From NCBI GenBank assembly GCA_001661515.1, contig LUVW01000008.1, positions 396,019-460,018 on the forward strand: a stretch of 64,000 nucleotides of DNA, written 5' to 3'. The stretch's first letter is position 1; the number at the start of each line of letters is the position of its first letter. The notes beneath the pieces are model-generated. The model searched no databases and was not told the DNA's origin. It saw nothing but the letters and a program-made list of their open reading frames with translations. Below, piece after piece: positions 53,386 through 64,000 of this stretch. Source of the stretch: Capniomyces stellatus. Taxonomy: Eukaryota > Kickxellomycota > Harpellomycetes > Harpellales > Legeriomycetaceae. Made by a program: the position numbers and the translations under genes.

Positions 53386-55938
53386 ATGGCATATAGCGGT
53401 ATGAGAGCTTTTCGGGTGAGAAGGACGGCGAATGCACCAAGCAAAGCAATATTAAGCATTGGTTCGAGGATGGACACCTTTTATCACCCAGAAGGTATTT
53501 TGGCGTTTAAAGGGGATATAAATAAAAGACATCACGGTTCGTTAAACATTAGTAGAGTAAATAATACAAGTAGCTATTCCATAAACAGTATTTCGGTTCA
53601 CAGAGCAAAGCTAAATTGTCTGGGTACAGTCAATGCTAGATATGCACACATTGAGAAGAGTCGAGGAAGTAGCAAGCTGAGGTTTTCTAGTAGCAGTGCT
53701 GGTTACCAAAAAAATAAGGAAAACATCGATAAGGAGAGTAATTGTGGCAGCGAAGGTGGCAAGAGTGGCAAGAGAAGTGTACATATAGATAGTAGAGATC
53801 AGAAGGAAATAGAGAATAGGCCCAAAATGAGCGCAAAGGGTTTCCAAAAGAGCAATAGTGGTGAGAAGGTGGAAGGCAACAAAAACAAAGGAGGCGGAGT
53901 GGGTAGGGGGGCACAGATTTTGCTTTCGACAGCGTTTGCAACATACATAGCATATAGAGCAACAATCAACGCTTCTGGTGCAGAAAACGCGCCCATGACA
54001 TGGCAGGATATACGTAACCAGCTTTTGGAGAGAGGTCTTATTGAGAGATTCGTTGTTTTAAATGAGCATAGTGCCAAGGCAGTACTAAAGTTATCAACAC
54101 TCGATGCTAGCAATGAAAGTGATGCAAATTATGCAAACCACTACTCTGAAGAAATGAGGCAGCATACAGCTAGTGGTTCACAGCCAGAAAACTCTGTGGT
54201 GTTTGAAATAGGACATGTTGTGATATTTGAGCGTCAGTTGATGGATGCGCAAGACGAGATGGGCGTACCACCTTCTAGGAGGATTCCTGTTGAGCACAAG
54301 CCAAAGTCAGCGATTAAGCCATTTATATTTGGGATTGCGCCAACGGTATTGATAATAGGCGCAATGTTTTTACTTTCACGCAAGGCTATAGGGAGAATGG
54401 GAGGAGCTGGGACAGGTGGTATTTTTGGGGTTGGAAAAAGCAAGGCAGTCCTGTTCAACAAGGAAACGGCTATAGGCATAAAGTTCAAAGATGTTGCAGG
54501 ATGTAACGAGGCAAAAGAAGAGATTATGGAGTTTGTCAGTTTTCTAAAAGACCCATCCAGATACAGGCGTCTAGGGGCTAAAATACCAAAGGGAGCTATT
54601 TTGAGTGGTCCCCCAGGGACAGGAAAGACGTTGTTAGCAAAGGCAACGGCAGGGGAAGCAGGAGTTCCGTTTTACTCTGTTAGTGGATCTGAATTTGTGG
54701 AAATGTTTGTAGGAGTTGGGGCGGCACGGGTGCGTGACTTGTTTGCCAAAGCCAAGGAAACTGCGCCATGTATTATATTTATTGACGAAATTGACGCAAT
54801 TGGAAAGGCCAGAGGAAACAGCAACCAGTTTAATGGAGGGAACGACGAAAGAGAAACCACGCTCAACCAGCTGTTGGTGGAGATGGATGGGTTTTCTTCA
54901 AACTCGCAGATAGTTGTGTTGGCGGGAACTAACAGGCCCGATGTCCTGGATAGCGCGCTAAAAAGGCCGGGTCGCTTTGATAGACAGATATACCTTGACA
55001 ATCCTGACATTTCAGGAAGATCAGAGATCTTCAAGGTCCATTTGGAACCAATCAGGACAAGCCACGACCTGAACAAGCTTTCAAACCGAATGTCTGCAAT
55101 GACCCCTGGTTTCTCTGGCGCTGATATAGCAAATGTATGCAATGAATCAGCTTTGATTGCAGCCAGAAGCAACTCTGAGTATGTGGAGCTTGCGCATTTT
55201 GAAGCTGCTGTTGAGCGGGTAATTGTAGGCCTGGAGAAAAAGTCCAGAATTCTTTCCAAGGAAGAAAAAACTATTGTGGCGCACCACGAAGCTGGACACG
55301 CAGTAGCTGGGTGGTTTTTGCAACATGCCGACCCTCTGCTGAAGGTCTCTATTGTTCCAAGGGGCCAGGGAGCTCTAGGCTATGCCCAGTATCTCCCAAA
55401 GGACCAGCAGCTCTACTCCACATCCCAGCTGGACGACCGCATGTGTATGACACTAGGAGGTCGGGCTTCAGAGGAACTGTTTTTTGGGTCCATCACAACA
55501 GGTGCGTCGGATGACCTGCAGAAAGTCACAAAGATGGCCTATTCTCGCATTGTGAAGTTTGGGATGAACAAGCGTGTTGGCCAGCTGAGCTTCTCTGGCT
55601 ATGGCAACGACCAAAATCAAGTACAAAGGCCATATTCCGATGCCACAGCCGAGCTGATAGACTCCGAAGTCCGCAAAATGATTTCCGATGCCTATGAAAG
55701 GACCCTGCAACTGCTGACCGACAAGAAGATCCAAGTTCAAAAAGTTGCAAATCTCTTGATAGAAAAGGAGGTTATCCAACGAGATGACCTGATTAGCCTC
55801 CTGGGACCCCGTCCCTTCAAAGAAAAAATCATGTACGAAGATTTTGTCACCAACACTCCACAGCCCCATTTGGAAGACAAATCGTATACCGACATTGGGC
55901 TGGATCCTTTAGTTGCAACAAAGTCCAGCCAAGAGTAG
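53386..55938 (+). CDS. Mitochondrial m-AAA protease subunit (AFG3/YTA12 family)
   Basis: ATP-dependent zinc protease of the inner mitochondrial membrane, facing the matrix; it degrades misfolded membrane proteins and matures some precursors. Single exon, 850 residues, normal length. The first 30 residues are basic and suit import. A first membrane segment lies near 173-195 (ILLSTAFATYIAYRA) and a second near 313-336 (GIAPTVLIIGAMFLL), with the intermembrane-space domain between them. The AAA module has Walker A GPPGTGKT (about 407-414), the pore loop within EFVEMFVGVG, Walker B IIFIDEID and RPGRFDRQI. The peptidase has HEAGH (634-638) and GASDDLQKVTKMA. The GAKIPKGAIL and VAGCNEAKEEIMEF forms favour m-AAA over i-AAA (Yme1). 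Whether it pairs with a second subunit cannot be seen here. Confidence 0.93.
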   Translation: MAYSGMRAFRVRRTANAPSKAILSIGSRMDTFYHPEGILAFKGDINKRHHGSLNISRVNNTSSYSINSISVHRAKLNCLGTVNARYAHIEKSRGSSKLRFSSSSAGYQKNKENIDKESNCGSEGGKSGKRSVHIDSRDQKEIENRPKMSAKGFQKSNSGEKVEGNKNKGGGVGRGAQILLSTAFATYIAYRATINASGAENAPMTWQDIRNQLLERGLIERFVVLNEHSAKAVLKLSTLDASNESDANYANHYSEEMRQHTASGSQPENSVVFEIGHVVIFERQLMDAQDEMGVPPSRRIPVEHKPKSAIKPFIFGIAPTVLIIGAMFLLSRKAIGRMGGAGTGGIFGVGKSKAVLFNKETAIGIKFKDVAGCNEAKEEIMEFVSFLKDPSRYRRLGAKIPKGAILSGPPGTGKTLLAKATAGEAGVPFYSVSGSEFVEMFVGVGAARVRDLFAKAKETAPCIIFIDEIDAIGKARGNSNQFNGGNDERETTLNQLLVEMDGFSSNSQIVVLAGTNRPDVLDSALKRPGRFDRQIYLDNPDISGRSEIFKVHLEPIRTSHDLNKLSNRMSAMTPGFSGADIANVCNESALIAARSNSEYVELAHFEAAVERVIVGLEKKSRILSKEEKTIVAHHEAGHAVAGWFLQHADPLLKVSIVPRGQGALGYAQYLPKDQQLYSTSQLDDRMCMTLGGRASEELFFGSITTGASDDLQKVTKMAYSRIVKFGMNKRVGQLSFSGYGNDQNQVQRPYSDATAELIDSEVRKMISDAYERTLQLLTDKKIQVQKVANLLIEKEVIQRDDLISLLGPRPFKEKIMYEDFVTNTPQPHLEDKSYTDIGLDPLVATKSSQE

Positions 55939-56240
55939 TCCTCCCAAACGATATTCCTTTGTATTTGATGCACTACACAGGTTGCACTCCAAGAACACGT
56001 GCCATTATCTTTCCAATTATCAAATGTTTGCATTTTATTGTATACAACGCATATCTACCCTCATTGATGGCATATTATTAGATCATTACACAAAATAAAA
56101 TATTAATTGTAAAAATATCAGCTAAATATTTAAATAAATAAAAATCACCAGCTAAATGTTCAAAAGCAAAACACCAAGCCAACTCAACTAGCTGCTTGTG
56201 TATACACGAGACTGCAATTATGAGTGGGGTAGGATCGAAC
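55939..56240. other. Short convergent spacer
   Basis: About 300 bases between the stop codons of the m-AAA protease and HSDL2-like genes. AATAAA-type words on both strands fit polyadenylation. No gene. Confidence 0.6.
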
Positions 56241-57275
56241 TCAGAGTTTGGGTTGAATCAAGCGCAAGTAGTCCAAGCGCTCGAGTTGATCAGCATCTAA
56301 GAAGAAGTCCATGGTCAAGTCTTCTGTTTTGGTGTTTGGTGTGACATTGTACTTTTCAAAGTCAGTAACGCCAATTTCACGAAGCAAAAGCTCATCCAAA
56401 AAGAAATTCCCAGTTATGTCTTTTGAGTCTCTGGTCAAGATGTAATGTGCACAGTCAGACAGAATTTCTGTTGTTCTGCTGGTCGCTTTCTTCATCCCGG
56501 TGCTGATTTGAAGCGCGGCTGTATCAATGGCGCTGTATGGCCACAATGCGTTTACTGCAATGTTGTATTTCTTAAACTCTTCAGCCATTCCCAGGACACA
56601 AAGCGACATACCATACTTGGCAATTGAGTACCCAACATGTCCGCCAAACCATTTTGGCTCCATGGACAGTGGTGGAGACATGTTCAAGATGTGTGGGTTC
56701 TTTGACTTTTTCAAATAAGGAAGCGCAAGCTTCGAAACCACGAATGTCCCACGGGTGTTAATTTGCTGCATTAGGTCGTATCTTGAAATATCAAGCGATT
56801 CAGTATCCTTCAAGGCGATTGCAGAAGCATTGTTTACAACAATATCGATTCCGCCAAATGCCTTCACTGTTTCATCAATAGCACGCTGAACTTGTTTTTC
56901 ATCACGAACATCACACTGCAAGGCAATCACCTGTCCACCAGCCAATCTTATCTCCTCGGCCGCGGTAAAAATAGTTCCTGGCAACTAGTTTGTACACATT
57001 CATCCAAAAAATTTACTCGATAAGTTTTTAATAAGACTCAATTAAAAAAAATGGTAAAGGCATTTCACTTTTTTTAAATGAAAAAAAGTCAGTCAGTTGT
57101 TTCCAGTAAATTAATGGTATTCAATCGACTAATTTTGTACCTTTGGGTGAGGTTCTGTTGTCTTTGCCACAATTGCTATTTTTGCTCCATCTCTGGCTGC
57201 CCTCAATGCGATTTCTTTTCCAATTCCTCTTGAGGCACCTGTGATAAACAGTACTTTGTCTTTTAAGTTGGCCAT
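56241..57275 (-). CDS. HSDL2-like short-chain dehydrogenase/reductase
   Basis: NAD(P)-dependent oxidoreductase related to hydroxysteroid dehydrogenase-like protein 2, a peroxisomal or mitochondrial lipid enzyme in animals. Exon 1 is 57275-57141 and exon 2 is 56984-56241, giving 292 residues. The Rossmann motif is TGASRGIGKEIAL. It is followed by AIVAKTTEPHPKLPGTIFTA, the HSDL2-typical stretch completed across the intron. Further motifs are NNASAIALKDTE, NTRGTFVVSK, HILNMSPPLSMEP and YSIAKYGMSLCVLGMAEEF. The SDR catalytic Tyr-x3-Lys is present as YSIAK. ALWPYSAIDTAA also fits the family. Animal HSDL2 carries a C-terminal SCP2 lipid-transfer domain, which is absent here. Substrate unknown. Confidence 0.9.
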
Positions 57276-60187
57276 TGTTCTTGGTTTTCTAATACAGGTC
57301 GGTGGTGGGAGGGGATTTCTTTTTTCTTTTTTCTTTTTTACCTTGACTATCCTATTTCTTTCTATCGAGTTCAATTTAAACCCAGGTGTGAAATTAAGAG
57401 TGAATTCTTTTTCTTTAGCTTGGCTGATTTATCCAAATACATTTACAACAGCGCCGAGTGTGAAAATATTAACTTTTCAATATAATAAATGCTGATCGAA
57501 CAGACTATAGTAAAGGCCCAATTAAATAGATGAGACAGTCACCAACGTGGTAAACTTTCACAGTCCATTACCCCCACCTCCCCCCTCCCCCTCTTTCATA
57601 CCAAACTACCCCTTAAAAGGCTCTAATGCCTGAAGATTTGTCCAAGTTTCATCACTTTGGATCTTTGGTTCACAAAGCAATATTTTTCAGTTTTGGCTGG
57701 CTGTTGGCATTACAACTAAAACGCAATTTGGAATTCTATGCTTGTAGAAAAGGAAGCTGATAAAATAAGGCATTGCGCAATTTGTTTTGACTTTGGTGTT
57801 GCACTTGTTACAAATGATGATATACTTGATCTTTTAAAATAAAAAATCGCCAAATATATTCCTGAAAGTAACCGAATCAGGTATAGTGATTAGTTAAGCA
57901 CCAAATCAATTGCATAAAAAAAACACAAACAAGGGACCAGGATAATGCTAGTAGGTTGTGGCTATGGCATCATAGATCGCCAACGATTTTGCATAGTATT
58001 TTGGACTGACTCACTTTTACCAGCTCTGCAATCCCCAAAAGCCATTTTACCGTTTCTTTCAGGGTTGGCTGCACTTTGCTCGTATTTATGTAGTCCATGA
58101 TTCAAAATTGCCTTTCAACACATAGAAATACCCAAAACTAGCAAACTACGATAACGCAACCTGCAATGATAATAGCAAAGAAGTAGAAATACTCAAAATT
58201 TGAACAATATATCGTCGGTCAATCACTCTGCTCTAGTGGAGAAAGTTCCTTAATTGACGAAAATTAGGACGAGTGAACTCACCCCCCCCTCCCCCAAAAC
58301 TATTGCCAAGTACTCGACGTAGGCCAAACAGCTGTGTGGCCTTATCCTTCCTTCTTTTTTTTGCCACTACCGAGACAATTCTTTTATAATACTGTCTAAA
58401 CATTAAGTGTGCAAAATCATTGCATTTCCACAAAGAAAGGAATGCGACGAAATGTAGCTGCACAATAAACTGGTTTATCTCTGAAGATTGACTTGGTTAA
58501 AAAGGTGTCTGGACAAAAACCTCTTGTGTTTAATTATCAGAGCTGTATTGTTTAAGGTTTAAATCTTTTTCGATTGTGGTATTGTGATTAAATATGCAAT
58601 ATGTTGTGGTGATTGTTGCCAATACAATCCCATAACTTGTAAACTCACATTTTTGTTGGAATTTGATTGTGCGAGTGATAATCCAAACTTTGCGGATTTA
58701 CTTTTTACACAACTAAAAATAACTCTATCATGAACAGAATTTGGGGAATATTGGTGTTCCTTAAAAGTGCTTTTCCATTGCTCTTTTTTTTTCCCACAAA
58801 GTGTTTGATAAAAACGTGTCTTTCATTTCTAGTATCGAATTCAAGCCTTTAACTTTTGCTGTTGCCATTATAAAATTTTATGCTCTAGTTTGCCCAAGTA
58901 ATTGATGCGGCTAATCAACATAGTAGTGTTTTTCTTCTTTTATAAATATAAATACAAATATAAATATTTTTTAGATTTATGGTTTTATTATTCATAAACG
59001 GTTTAGTCCTTGTGTTAGAATCGCCTTGGAATAAACAGGTTATTTGATAAAGATATAGTATGCTGCACATACCTTTGCCAGATAAAAAAAAAGGCATTCA
59101 GAGCAAAGAGCCAAGTAGTGTGACTCAGTTATAACAACAGAGTACCAAAAAATAAAAAAAAGCCTAAATGAAATGTGTCAGCAGAAACCTTTTGGTCTAA
59201 AAAATATTTCCAAGTGCTGCCTCAACAAGATCCGTTTGTTGCTGATATTTTAACATTGTTGGGTTAATAGTTATGATTATCCAAAAATGAAAAGGAGGCC
59301 TAAAACTATGGTAAATTACTTGTCTTTAACTTGTAGATTTTTTTTACATTTATCTCGTAATTTGTTGCAAATCATGTTTAATTGGCAAACTGAACGTTTA
59401 AAGCTATTGTCGTTATGCAAAAGTATTTAGCAAATTCGCTTGTTGATTGAATTAGTTCACTAATTATTACTTTCGGATCACCAGTAGTAAGACTTAAATA
59501 AATAGACGCAATAACTTTTAAGCTTCCAACTAAAATTATGTACAGCTGAATTGTAATTAAAGCGAATCTTTAACTCGGGACTCAATTATCTCATACTTGA
59601 ATAGCTTTCTTTCTTTTATCTTTTTTTTCTTCTTGCTTTTTTGTAAAATAGATAAAACAATCTTGTTATCGCACTTTTGCTTTGACCTGTATCTTTAACT
59701 TTGCCGTGCTGTAGTTTTCTATCGCTCAATAAACTCTTTCTAAACGCTAACCAGAAGCTATTATCAGCGCTGCCACGCCATTTTAACTCCAGCAGCTTAA
59801 AGAAAACATCCAAGTGTATTTTTTTTACTTGTCGCACCAGTGATAAAGCAACTGCCAATAATCATTTTACTTGGCCCGAGAGAGTGCTGCAGAGCGACAG
59901 AAAAAAAAGGAGAGAGAAACGTCATAGACTTAAAATTTTGTAAGATTTAAAGGGCTCTAGGATGGATATCAAAAAAAAACTTAAGGGTAGCTACATTTTT
60001 AAGAAAATGGGGTTTGGGAAGCTTAAAAGGTAAACACAGAGGGGTGCGTTTATTAGCCACGCTCTGAACCATGTATATGCACATATCGGTGAACACTACA
60101 CCGTTTGGCACTTGTTGAAGGCATCCCTGTGTTGTTTTAGAGAACAGCGTTACTAACATTTAAATTGTGCATCTGACCAGATCTGAT
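57276..60187. other. AT-rich spacer (2.9 kb)
   Basis: This holds the HSDL2-like promoter and C-rich tracts at 57568-57592 and 58278-58297. A candidate two-exon small gene (57808-58098) is listed separately. A minus-strand frame at 59616-59858 has protein-like parts (FWLAFRKSLLSDRKLQHGK), but I recognise no family. Confidence 0.45.
57808..58098 (-). CDS. Possible 45-residue spliced micro-gene
   Basis: Exon 58098-58015 starts at an ATG and reads MDYINTSKVQPTLKETVKWL then LGIAELVK. It ends at a GTGAGT donor. The exon at 57861-57808 follows a TTTCAG acceptor and adds EYIWRFFILKDQVYHHL before TAA. Both splice sites are good and the phase agrees. Without splicing the frame would end after 42 residues. 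No family is recognised, and a product this small can arise by chance. Confidence 0.25.
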
Positions 60188-60970
60188 ATGCCAAGGAAAG
60201 CGGTGAGGACGGAAGATCAGTCTGCCGCTTTGTCTGGCAAGCCAAAACATAATCAAAAGGTTGAAGATATAGGCTGTGATGAATATGGTAGTATAGATAG
60301 TATGAATGGGCCATCCGAGACCCGAATAAACGTTGAATCGCCGAAAGATGAACCAAAATACGAGCCAAAAGGCATTAAAAATATACTAACGCGTGCCAAA
60401 ACTCAATCAAAACGCCCTGAATCCAAATCACAGTATGTAATAAACAAAGATTTCTACGATACATGTGTCCAGAACAAAACTGTCGATGCCAGTCCAAAAA
60501 TCAATGGATTCAGCAGTAAACACCACAAAATCCCGGCTAACATTAGGCCCGAATTTGACAGTGCACAAATAAGCAACGGAGTAGACAAATATGGAATAAA
60601 AGTTAATAACGCCAAGAATGCAACTGGGGTAGACATAATCTCTGTAGACTACTACTACTGCCCTACAAAAAGACAATCAAATATGTATTTTATCAACAAA
60701 AAAGCACCAAGAGGAGTGGGTAATGACAGCCTCAATCGAGGGTCTCGCCAATTTAGGCAAAACAATGCAAACAGCAGCATTGGTAAACTGTTAGAAGATG
60801 ACACAGCATCTGCTGGGTACAAGTCCGGTTCACAATCTCACAAATCAAACAACCCATTTATGAGAAAGGATGACTGTGTTAGCCAAGACAGGGACTACCT
60901 AAACACACCAGTTGTAAACAAAGAGTTTTTTTCAAACGCCTTCCACCCTATCCAGCAACCAACACACTGA
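60188..60970 (+). CDS. Orphan protein with repeated (V/I)NKxF motif
   Basis: Single exon of 260 residues from the ATG at 60188; an upstream stop at 60161 closes the frame. The chain is hydrophilic and basic, rich in Lys, Asn and Ser, with no signal peptide or membrane helix. A short motif recurs: YVINKDFYDTC (about residue 86), YFINKKAPRG (about 176) and VVNKEFFSNAFHP near the end. A DYYYCPTKRQ stretch lies between. The composition suggests an intrinsically disordered protein with short linear motifs that may bind a partner. I recognise no family. Frame length and motif recurrence favour a real gene. Confidence 0.6.
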   Translation: MPRKAVRTEDQSAALSGKPKHNQKVEDIGCDEYGSIDSMNGPSETRINVESPKDEPKYEPKGIKNILTRAKTQSKRPESKSQYVINKDFYDTCVQNKTVDASPKINGFSSKHHKIPANIRPEFDSAQISNGVDKYGIKVNNAKNATGVDIISVDYYYCPTKRQSNMYFINKKAPRGVGNDSLNRGSRQFRQNNANSSIGKLLEDDTASAGYKSGSQSHKSNNPFMRKDDCVSQDRDYLNTPVVNKEFFSNAFHPIQQPTH

Positions 60971-62338
60971 CAAATTTCCTTTCTTGTTACAAGTATAAAT
61001 ATAAATATAAGTATAAGTATAAATATTAATATTAATTTTTTATTATTCTTTTTTCGTTTTTTTGCAATTAAAAGTTTAAAGACCAGTCTCTGCGCACCAA
61101 TTAAGTTGATTTTCAGAATCGTGCAGGACTCTTCGATAGTTTAGCACAGCCAAGTAAAATAAAAGTCTGCTTGGAAATGGTGGTATCAAATCCAATAAGG
61201 GCATGCTGAAAAGCATATTCACTCGCTTATATACCGTTTACCATAAGGATTTTCTGGATTGCCATTTACCGAAAGAAATCCCAATGTTATAAAGTAAAAA
61301 AGCACGCACAAATAATGGTCAGCTGTATACGTCAACAAAATTCACACTTTTAAAAAAAGTGGTGTTTCAAATAAATCATACAAGGTCAACTAAAAGATAA
61401 TGTTACCGAGTATTGGCAAGTTCTGGTTTTATTTTAGTGGGATAGCACATCTATCAATTATGGAAGTCTAGAGTTGAAGAGTTCTTTTCTGGTAATAAAG
61501 TACTGCTGCCATACGCGAGACTCAATAATACCAGGTATAAACCGTGAGGTAAAACAAGTCAGTACAAAAGTAAATAAATAAACTACCACTTTAAAAAAAA
61601 AATCTTTATCGTGTTGATGTTTAATGCACCATTTTGCCCAATCAAAGGGAAAGTAAAAGCATAGAAAGCAATTTCAATAATGATAATAATAAATAAATAA
61701 TAATAACAAAGAAAGAAATAAAACTTAATAAAAAAAAAATAAAACATAGAAAGCAGAAAATAGATTTCCAGCTTCAATAAATATAGAATAGATCAAGTCA
61801 ATGGTTTGAAATAAACCGAAAAAAAATATCCAAAACGCGAATAGATTCAAAAAAAAAACTGCAGAATTCTAGTCGATTTAATATCAACAAAACGAACGAA
61901 ACAGACAAACCAAACCTGGTAATTAAAAACAGAAACGCACTAGTGAAAGCTGTGCAAAAAAAAAAATCAAAGTAAAAATAAAGCAATGAATGATTGAATT
62001 ATTACAGACTCACGGTTGGTTAGGAATAAAATAAATAGTGGCTAGCCTTCAAAGCCGGTATTTACCAGCCATTTATATTTATCAGCGAAACGCTTTGTTT
62101 TTTAGTTTAAAAGAAATCAAAATAAAAAATTGAAGAGTCTAAAGCAAATATACTCGTACAACAACACAACACAACACAAAATAACAAACCAAAGCAAAGC
62201 TCTGTTCGTATTTATTATATTATATGTTAACACACACTTTTAACTCTTAAGGCGGACGAGGATAATTCGACAATTATCCACACTGTTATCAAAGCGGGTT
62301 TAGGGAGGAGGAAGGAAAAAAAGGAATCCCAAGCAAAA
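60971..62338. other. AT-rich spacer upstream of Set9-like gene
   Basis: It starts with a TATAAA/TATAAG six-base repeat (about 60990-61035). Around 61085-61220 both strands have short protein-like frames (minus: MPLLDLIPPFPSRLLFYLAV), so I cannot decide whether any is real. The rest is A/T homopolymer-rich, with an (ACACA)n run at 62159-62177. Confidence 0.45.
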
Positions 62339-64000
62339 ATGTCGTCGAAATCAAACGTTTCGGCTATTGATTGGATCACCTTGGCAAATTTTGACGATCT
62401 GCTAAGCGATTTGTTACTAGATTCTGCAGGTCTGTGGTTCAAAACGCGTAAATTGTTTAAGAAGAGAATCGAACCACGCTTACCTAGAGAAAAGATGCTT
62501 CCACTAGTACAACGAGTTGCAAGAGCGGAGATAGATATAAATGAGGCAGTGGAGCGATTCAAAAAGTAAATAATGGTGTTCTGTAGTGATTCATTTTCTT
62601 TGACTTGGTCAGCTTATAAATCCTAAAATGTTGATTGCTCTGCATCTTTAGAATAGATTATATTGCCAGTACACTCTGCTTAAAATCAAAGAAGCAAAAA
62701 GAGGAGTTTATAAGGTTTGATTTACAATAATTTTATATATTTCTTTGAATTCGTGTATATTTACTCTTGAAACCAAGCCATGCATCGCATTTATTATTAT
62801 TAAAATAAGCCGTATATTATGTATCGATCGAATTAACCCAACATTATACGAATATACAACTACACTAGGCATGCAAAGATGTACCTTTCAATGTATCTGC
62901 CTGAAGCAGGCTATGAGATTTCTGAAAGTCGAAGATATAAAGTTGTCACGGGGAGTTTAGAGGGCTGCATTATAGCAACAAGGGATTACAAGGCGCATCA
63001 ACTATTAAAGTTCTGTACTGGTAGTATGGCCAAATTGGAAGAAGGGGATGTCAAACGACTAGAAAATGATAAAGCGGACTTTAGTGTTTTGTGGTGGGGC
63101 AAAAAGAAAAGTATGTGTTTGTTCCTAGGCCCTGCACGATTTGTAAATGTAAGAGTTAAGCTAATAGACACGCGATTGCTGTCTTTGGTTTTTAATTTAT
63201 CATTAACACTAATACTTATAACACTCCAGACTATATGTCGCTTGTCGATAAAAGCTGGTTGTGTATATCATAACACGAGTGGTCCAGTTTGGCTTGATTT
63301 GAGTTATCTGGAAGGTTGATTAAACTGAAATAAACTGTATTTTATAGCACGATTGCAACCCGAACTGTAAGGTAAATATAAACACTCTCATAATATATAT
63401 ATTTATATATGAATGTAGACATATGTTTTGTGGGTTTAGCCGTAATTAAAAACATCTAACGAGTCCTCATTGATTCAAACGCTAGTTTACGACATTGGGA
63501 TCAGGTCTGCTATGCTTCCAGGCTACAAAGCCCATATCAACCGGTGAAGAACTGACTACGGATTATGGAAGCAACTACTTTGGTGTTGGTAATTGTGAGT
63601 GTTTGTGTTTCACATGCGAAAAGTATGGTCGAGGGTGGTATAGTAAGCTACCAGAAGATGAAAAGGGCAAGGGCAGCAATGACTCGAGTTCTGATATAGG
63701 CGTGGATGTCTACGCAAAATATACAGATACGCCTGAAAATGGAGCTGAAAGCCATTCTAAAAAAGAACAGGGTGTTTCAAGTTTGGCAGTAAGACGGAGT
63801 AACCGAAACCGCATTGCTATTAAAAAGCTGGAGGATGTGTCTTTAGTCTCATGCACTGATTGCAATCAGCCATTTGTTCCTAATGAAGAAGAATCGAAAG
63901 ATATAGGTATGCACCATATTTTTTCTACTAGGCTTGTTTTGGCGATCTGGGTTTATGAACTTTTACTAACTTTTGAGATTAATGGGGGGGGGGGGGGGGG
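62339..64000 (+). CDS. SET9: Histone H4-K20 methyltransferase (Suv4-20/Set9), 3' partial
   Basis: SET-domain enzymes of this family methylate histone H4 lysine 20 in chromatin. Exons: 62339-62565, 62652-62714, 62869-63148, 63348-63371 (24 nt) and 63486-63906. A GTATGC donor then leads past the window end. The N-terminal helical part contains LLSDLLLDSAGLWFKTRKL. The SET domain begins around RHAKMYLSMYLPEAGYEI and continues through KVVTGSLEGCIIATRDYKAH and DFSVLWWGKKKSMCLFLGPA. The core motif ARFVN-HDCNPNCK spans an exon boundary. ATKPISTGEELTTDYG holds the catalytic Tyr region, and CECLCFTCEK is the post-SET cysteine cluster. After that the chain is Ser/Glu-rich, with a later C-x2-C pair (SCTDCNQPF). 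At least 330 residues are visible. The end of the gene is missing. Confidence 0.9.
63984..64000. other. Poly-G run at window end
   Basis: Seventeen G in a row end the window, in an intron of the Set9-like gene. In an AT-rich genome this looks like a contig-edge or sequencing artefact rather than biology. Confidence 0.7.

Noticed and set aside
54672..55259. Minus-strand 195-codon frame
   Set aside because: Antisense shadow of the conserved AAA domain of the m-AAA protease.
59616..59858. Minus-strand 80-codon frame that looked LYR-like
   Set aside because: The Leu-Tyr-Arg signature itself is absent, the start is a non-ATG codon, and the C-terminal part is Lys/Arg-rich low-complexity sequence.
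61066..61230. Short protein-like frames on both strands
   Set aside because: Both strands and more than one phase are open, with splice-like signals on each. I could not choose a real one, and chance is likely.

Overview
The window looks like AT-rich nuclear DNA from a fungus, probably an early-diverging lineage such as Zoopagomycota/Harpellales; the lineage is inferred from gene content and base composition, not tested. Genes have short GT-AG introns, very small exons and long AT-rich spacers. Fungal traits include an Arc1-type tRNA-binding cofactor, a Pho80/PREG1-type cyclin, an Nbp2-like SH3 protein, a secreted M28E leucine aminopeptidase and a Suv4-20/Set9 methyltransferase. I rebuilt exon structures by hand from splice sites, reading frame and family alignment.

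Layout: 0.6-6.2 kb carries three minus-strand genes (SDHC, ribosomal protein uL24/L26, aminopeptidase). SF3B4 (+) follows at 8-9.4 kb. A very large single-exon gene (9.9-17.4 kb, -) encodes a 2485-residue protein whose middle part matches Integrator subunit 2, with a disordered tail of about 920 residues. A 5-kb gap (17.4-22.4 kb) holds a decayed gene that I read as a SNX-BAR sorting nexin. Next come a multipass membrane protein (+), a small SVIP-like N-myristoylated protein (+), a cyclin (-), a tandem tRNA-Phe/tRNA-Leu pair (+) and a tail-anchored Cys-rich protein (-). From 37 kb: an MSS116-type mitochondrial DEAD-box helicase (+), Arc1 (-), alkaline ceramidase (-), an Nbp2-like SH3 protein (-), a C2H2 transcription factor (-), a mitochondrial m-AAA protease (+), an HSDL2-like dehydrogenase (-), an orphan gene (+) and a Set9/Suv4-20 methyltransferase (+) that runs off the end into a poly-G run.

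The genes do not form one pathway. Several serve mitochondria (SDHC, MSS116-like, m-AAA protease). Others serve RNA processing (SF3B4, INTS2) or translation (L26, Arc1, tRNAs). The strongest candidates for something under-described are the Integrator subunit in a fungal-looking genome, the sorting nexin pseudogene, the SVIP-like protein and several exon-like islands in the spacers.
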